Shown: one piece after another, positions 15,201 to 17,249 of the stretch | How positions within the stretch are numbered: position 1 is the first letter of the stretch | How the letters are laid out: each line of letters begins with the position of its first letter | Source of the DNA: Candidatus Blautia intestinipullorum | GTDB taxonomy: Bacteria; Bacillota; Clostridia; Lachnospirales; Lachnospiraceae | DNA: 17,249 nucleotides | Assembly: GCA_019120475.1 (NCBI GenBank) | Contig: DWVA01000088.1 | Span: forward strand, 1-17,249 | Direction: 5' to 3' | Made by a program: the position numbers and the translations under genes | The notes under the pieces: model-generated | The model's database searches: none | Seen by the model: the letters and a program-made list of their open reading frames with translations, nothing else | Told to the model about the DNA's origin: nothing

Positions 15201-15721
15201 TCCAGGAAGAAATTTCCCTCTCCGAAAATATCCCGGTAGCGGAGAGCTGCGGCCTTTGCCTCCTCATACATCCCCCGGGTAAGGAATCTGGCCACCTCTC
15301 CCGCCAGACAGGCGCTGAGAGCAATGATCCCCTCGTGATATTCTTTCAGGAGCTCCAGGTCCACTCTCGGCTTATAATAAAAGCCCTCTACAAAGCCTTT
15401 GGAGACAATTTTCATCAGATTGCTGTAGCCCTGATTATTTTCCGCCAGAAGCACAAGATGATAATATCTGTCCTCGCCGCTTCCCGCCTCTCTGTCGAAC
15501 CTGGAGCCCGGAGCCACATAGACCTCGCAGCCCAGAATGGGATTGATGCCGGCAGCCTTTGCCGCCCGGTAAAAATCGATCACGCCGTACATCACGCCGT
15601 GGTCCGTAATGGCCGCGCTGTCCATTCCCAGTTCCTTTACTCTGGATACGTACTCCTGGATCTTGTTGGAGCCGTCCAGAAGACTGTACTCTGTATGAAC
15701 ATGAAGGTGTGTAAAATTCAT
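12254..15721 (-). CDS. dnaE: DNA polymerase III alpha subunit (DnaE)
   Basis: 1155 residues, full length for DnaE. The N-terminal PHP domain (1-275) has HLHVHTEYSLLDG, ITDHGVMYG (D40, H41), GCEVYVA (E66), H88, C138 and NDVHY (D206, H208). The polymerase palm holds GPGRGSAAGSLVAY (355-368), MPDIDVDFCFERR with catalytic D399 and D401, and KMDFLGL with D550. A thumb, fingers and helix-hairpin-helix region follow (about 800-895), then a beta-clamp binding motif QISLFDL (910-916) and an OB domain (about 990-1065). It is the main DNA-synthesis polymerase, or the lagging-strand polymerase if PolC is also present, as in most Firmicutes. AAAGGATG precedes the ATG. It lies between cvfB and pfkA. No truncation or frameshift is seen. 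Confidence 0.98.
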   Translation of the reverse strand: MNFTHLHVHTEYSLLDGSNKIQEYVSRVKELGMDSAAITDHGVMYGVIDFYRAAKAAGINPILGCEVYVAPGSRFDREAGSGEDRYYHLVLLAENNQGYSNLMKIVSKGFVEGFYYKPRVDLELLKEYHEGIIALSACLAGEVARFLTRGMYEEAKAAALRYRDIFGEGNFFLEMQDHGIPAQQTVNQQLLKMHRETGIDLVATNDVHYTFAQDAEPHDVLLCLQTGKKLTDEDRMRYEGGQYYVKSPEEMARLFPYALEALENTHKIAERCHVEIEFGVTKLPKYDVPEGYTSWEYLNKLCHEGLEERYQPVTDKLKERLEYELSTIKNMGYVDYFLIVWDFIKYARDNDIMVGPGRGSAAGSLVAYTLGITQLDPIKYDLLFERFLNPERVSMPDIDVDFCFERRQEVIDYVVRKYGKDRVVQIVTFGTLAARGVIRDVGRVLDMPYAQVDAIAKMIPQELNMTIDKALEMNPELKKAYEEQEDIHRLIDTAKRLEGLPRHTSMHAAGVVISQKSVDEYVPLSRAQDGSITTQFTMTTLEELGLLKMDFLGLRTLTVIQNAVHQVEKNTGIRLDLQKIDYNDKKVLASLGTGRSDGVFQLESAGMKNFMKELKPQSLEDVIAGISLYRPGPMDFIPQYIRGKNRPDTIRYDCPQLEPILKPTYGCIVYQEQVMQIVRNLAGYTLGRSDLVRRAMSKKKASVMEKERQNFVYGNEAEGVPGCIANGIPEKTANKIYDEMIDFAKYAFNKSHAAAYAVVSYQTAFLKYYYPVEFMAALMTSVIEMPNKVAEYILVCRQMNIKILPPDVNRGTYGFSVDNGAIRYGLSAIKSVGRPVIEALVKEREDRGEFLSLKDFVERLSGVINKRAIENFIKSGALDCLEGNRRQKMTIYGQLVDSIAKEKKNDIAGQISLFDLAGEDVKKDFEIRMPDVEEYDKDTLLAFEKEVLGIYLSGHPLEQCREIMEKIITARTTDFQPEEDTGIVKVRDGQKVIVGGMITDKTVKYTKNNKVMAFLTLEDLVGTVEIVVFPRDYEKWNVLLTDEARIFVQGRVSAEDDKASKLIMEKVRSFEDIPRELWIQFRDKEDYGSQEQGLLKFLSGYHGQDSVVIYLKDVNAMKRLPAGFHVQISDSCTEELRKKYGESNVKVVQRVLKNF

Positions 15722-15800
15722 AATAACATCCTTTTCTATATGGTTGGTTCAAAGTATCTTCTGTTCTGCACGCTTTCTTCAGCATCCATACACGGAAACA

Positions 15801-16646
15801 TTATTCCTCCTTCAGGTAGATCCTGCGTTCACGGATCTCGATCTTTCCTTCCTTCAGCAGATGTCCCACAGCGCGCTTAAAGGCGTTTTTGCTCAGTCCG
15901 AATTCTCTCCGGATCACCTCCGGAGCCGCTTTGTCGTCAAAAGGAAGAACTCCTGCGAACTCTTCGATCACCTGAAGAACATTCTTCGCGTCCTCGTCGA
16001 TCTGAAGATATGCCTTCTGACGGTCTGAAACGTTCAGTTTTCCATCCTCTTTTACCTCTGTGACCCGAAGATCGAGAACTGTTCCCGGACGGTATTTTCC
16101 TGTGGCTTCCCTGGCCGGGATCAGCGCCGAATATCTGTCGTCCACTGCTACAAAAATCCCGAAATTATCGCTGGTCTGATATACTCTTCCTTTTACCTGA
16201 TCTCCTTTCTGATAAGGCGATTTCTTTTCAAGGTAAGGATATACTTTCATCGTAGCGCAGAGACGGCTGCTCTTGTCTACGTAAAGAGCCACAAGACATT
16301 CCTGGCCCTCATGCACACGGACTGTCTGTTCATGATAGGGCAGAAGCAGGTCTTTTTCCAGCCCCCAGTCAAGAAATGCGCCGATCTTTGTTACCTGGCG
16401 CACCTTTAAGACAGCGGTCTTTCCTACTGTAAGGACCGGTTCCCTTGTAGTCGCAATAAGGCGGTCCTTTGAATCTTTATAAATAAACACTTCCATCCGG
16501 CTGCCTTCGGCCGTATTTTCCGGTACTTGTTTTGCAGGAAGCAGAACCCGGTCTTTTGCGTCCGCATCCATATTTTCCGCCAGATATACCCCGAACTCTA
16601 CCCTTTTCACTACCAGAAGAGTCTGTTTCTTTCCTAATTCAATCAT
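15801..16646 (-). CDS. cvfB: S1-domain RNA-binding protein, CvfB-like
   Basis: 281 residues from the ATG at 16646 (MIELGKKQTLLVVKR), which has GGAG six bases upstream; an ATG at 16658 is open but lacks a binding site. Three S1-like beta-barrel units lie at about 1-65, 70-135 and 146-210 (VGKTAVLKVRQVTKIGAFLD and GDQVKGRVYQTSDNFGIFVA). They are followed by a C-terminal winged helix (about 222-281: APEVIRREFGLSKNAFKRAV). This matches CvfB/YitL, an RNA-binding regulator of virulence-factor expression in staphylococci. Its function in Clostridia is not established. It leads the cvfB-dnaE-pfkA cluster, with 79 bases before dnaE and an extended -10 promoter upstream. Confidence 0.92.
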   Translation of the reverse strand: MIELGKKQTLLVVKRVEFGVYLAENMDADAKDRVLLPAKQVPENTAEGSRMEVFIYKDSKDRLIATTREPVLTVGKTAVLKVRQVTKIGAFLDWGLEKDLLLPYHEQTVRVHEGQECLVALYVDKSSRLCATMKVYPYLEKKSPYQKGDQVKGRVYQTSDNFGIFVAVDDRYSALIPAREATGKYRPGTVLDLRVTEVKEDGKLNVSDRQKAYLQIDEDAKNVLQVIEEFAGVLPFDDKAAPEVIRREFGLSKNAFKRAVGHLLKEGKIEIRERRIYLKEE

Positions 16647-16747
16647 ATATTTCTCCATTCTGCCATTTCCGCGTAAACCTGAAAATTCATTCCCATAATC
16701 GGAATGTCTGCACGCATAACGGACTGTCGCTGTTTTTATCTATGCCC

Positions 16748-16757
16748 ATTGTATCAT
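16748..16757 (-). promoter_or_regulatory. Extended -10 promoter element upstream of cvfB
   Basis: On the minus strand, TATGATACAAT places TG one base before TACAAT (16753-16748), an extended -10. The -35 region at 17-base spacing reads TGTTAT and is weak. It lies between the terminator of the regulator gene and cvfB, and would give a leader of about 95 bases for the cvfB-dnaE-pfkA transcript. Confidence 0.55.
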
Positions 16758-16777
16758 AATCTTTCTCTGAATAACAG

Positions 16778-16817
16778 AAAAAAAGCAGAGAAGCGCTTGT
16801 AAAGTGTCTTCCTCTGC
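16778..16817 (-). terminator. Intrinsic terminator of the XRE regulator gene
   Basis: On the minus strand, GCAGAG (16817-16812) pairs with CTCTGC (16790-16785), extended by AAG/CTT after a one-base bulge and by an inner stem, and is followed by seven T (16784-16778). It lies 35 bases after the regulator stop, so the regulator is probably a separate transcript from cvfB. Confidence 0.8.
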
Positions 16818-16851
16818 CTGATCTTTCACAGCTCATTTTTCTTTTTTCATC

Positions 16852-17103
16852 CTATTTCTTTTCCTGAAATTCAAGAAGCTCCGCCATCTCCACGCCGAAT
16901 ACTTTTGCAAAAATAAAAAGCTCATAGTCGGCCACAAATCTTGTGCCGCTTTCTATCCTGCTGATACTGTCCCGCTCCAGCATGACGCCCTCCACCTGAA
17001 GTCTGGCTGCCAGTTCGCTCTGAGACATCCTCTTTTTTATCCGAAGCTGCCGTATCATATCGCCGCTCACATTCTTTTTTCCCTGATAGTCGTAAATCTT
17101 CAT
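16852..17103 (-). CDS. Small XRE-family (Cro/C1-type) helix-turn-helix regulator
   Basis: 83 residues, almost wholly one helix-turn-helix domain. The core is about 14-75: GDMIRQLRIKKRMSQSELAA, then VEGVMLERDSISRIESGTRF with the recognition helix DSISRIE, then ELFIFAKVFGVEMAELLEF. The N-terminal MKIYDYQGKKNVSG is typical of small chromosomal XRE proteins of Clostridia. There is no ligand-binding or peptidase domain, so it probably binds DNA as a dimer. The ribosome binding site is weak (GGGGAT, long spacing). It has its own terminator and no co-directional operon partner. The target is unknown; the partial inverted repeat just upstream would suit autoregulation. Confidence 0.88.
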   Translation of the reverse strand: MKIYDYQGKKNVSGDMIRQLRIKKRMSQSELAARLQVEGVMLERDSISRIESGTRFVADYELFIFAKVFGVEMAELLEFQEKK

Positions 17104-17114
17104 ATAGTCAGAAT

Positions 17115-17200
17115 CCCCAGCACATGCTAATCATCAGTAATTTTCTTGACATTAACACATGCCTGCGGAAAAAATATGCTAAAGTTCAGCAAGTCCGAAT
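17115..17200. promoter_or_regulatory. Possible operator region upstream of the XRE gene
   Basis: The 146-base gap at the right edge has no gene. It holds CATGCTAAT and, about 25 bases on, ATTAACACATG, which form an imperfect inverted repeat; ATGCTAA recurs once more further on. Such spaced sites are usual for XRE autoregulation. No clean -35/-10 pair for the XRE gene was found. Confidence 0.3.
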
Positions 17201-17208
17201 ATTTTATC

Positions 17209-17238
17209 TTGCCTGTCCAGCCGTCTTTCCTGTATAAT
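17209..17238 (+). promoter_or_regulatory. Candidate plus-strand promoter at the right edge
   Basis: TTGCCT (17209-17214), an 18-base spacer and a perfect TATAAT (17233-17238) on the plus strand. If real it drives a gene beyond the window, divergent from the XRE gene; the XRE protein would then be a natural regulator of it. Confidence 0.4.
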
Positions 17239-17249
17239 ATTTTTATATA

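Noticed and set aside
14027..15880. Plus-strand open frame of 617 codons opposite dnaE
   Set aside because: It is antisense to conserved DnaE motifs, with low-complexity shadow composition and no ribosome binding site noted.
1..17249. CRISPR array, tRNA or rRNA gene, insertion sequence
   Set aside because: No regularly spaced repeats, tRNA-like cloverleaf, rRNA sequence or transposase was recognised on either strand.

Overview
The window looks like a low-to-moderate GC Firmicutes chromosome, most likely a gut Lachnospiraceae (Blautia/Dorea/Mediterraneibacter-like). The evidence is the gene content and order (cvfB-dnaE-pfkA; dusB-greA-lysS), a lysyl-tRNA synthetase with an appended tRNA-binding domain, a small protein resembling DUF6145, and strong purine-rich ribosome binding sites. 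This is inferred from protein character; no database search was possible. Every supported gene is on the minus strand, so transcription runs from high to low coordinates.

Right part (17249 to about 2741) is chromosomal housekeeping DNA. In transcription order it holds: a small XRE-type regulator with its own terminator; cvfB (S1-domain RNA-binding protein), dnaE (replicative polymerase III alpha) and pfkA (ATP-type phosphofructokinase); a SpoU/TrmH-family rRNA 2'-O-methyltransferase; a translationally coupled nfeD-SPFH membrane pair ending in a short hairpin; argF, birA (no DNA-binding domain), a DUF6145-like protein and dusB as a tight cluster; then greA and lysS. A perfect-consensus sigma-A promoter lies between dusB and greA.

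Left part (about 1 to 2720) is the end of a mobile, plasmid-like integrated element, visibly richer in A+T and placed directly after the lysS stop. It is one polycistron: two related small excisionase-like DNA-binding proteins, ParA, ParB, and the N-terminus of a RepA_N-type replication initiator that runs off the left edge. Gene overlaps are short. Between lysS and the first element gene are a cluster of TGTTGTCAA repeats (two in perfect 11-bp tandem) and a strong intrinsic terminator.

Most notable points: the repA reading frame carries an in-frame TAA at codon 14 where the homologous protein would continue; the repeat cluster at the lysS junction could be integrase arm sites, an attachment site or a partition centromere; LysRS carries a fused tRNA-binding domain; the PHP domain of DnaE keeps its metal ligands; PfkA has TIDLD instead of TIDND at the catalytic loop; and the greA leader holds a possible 19-codon upstream reading frame.
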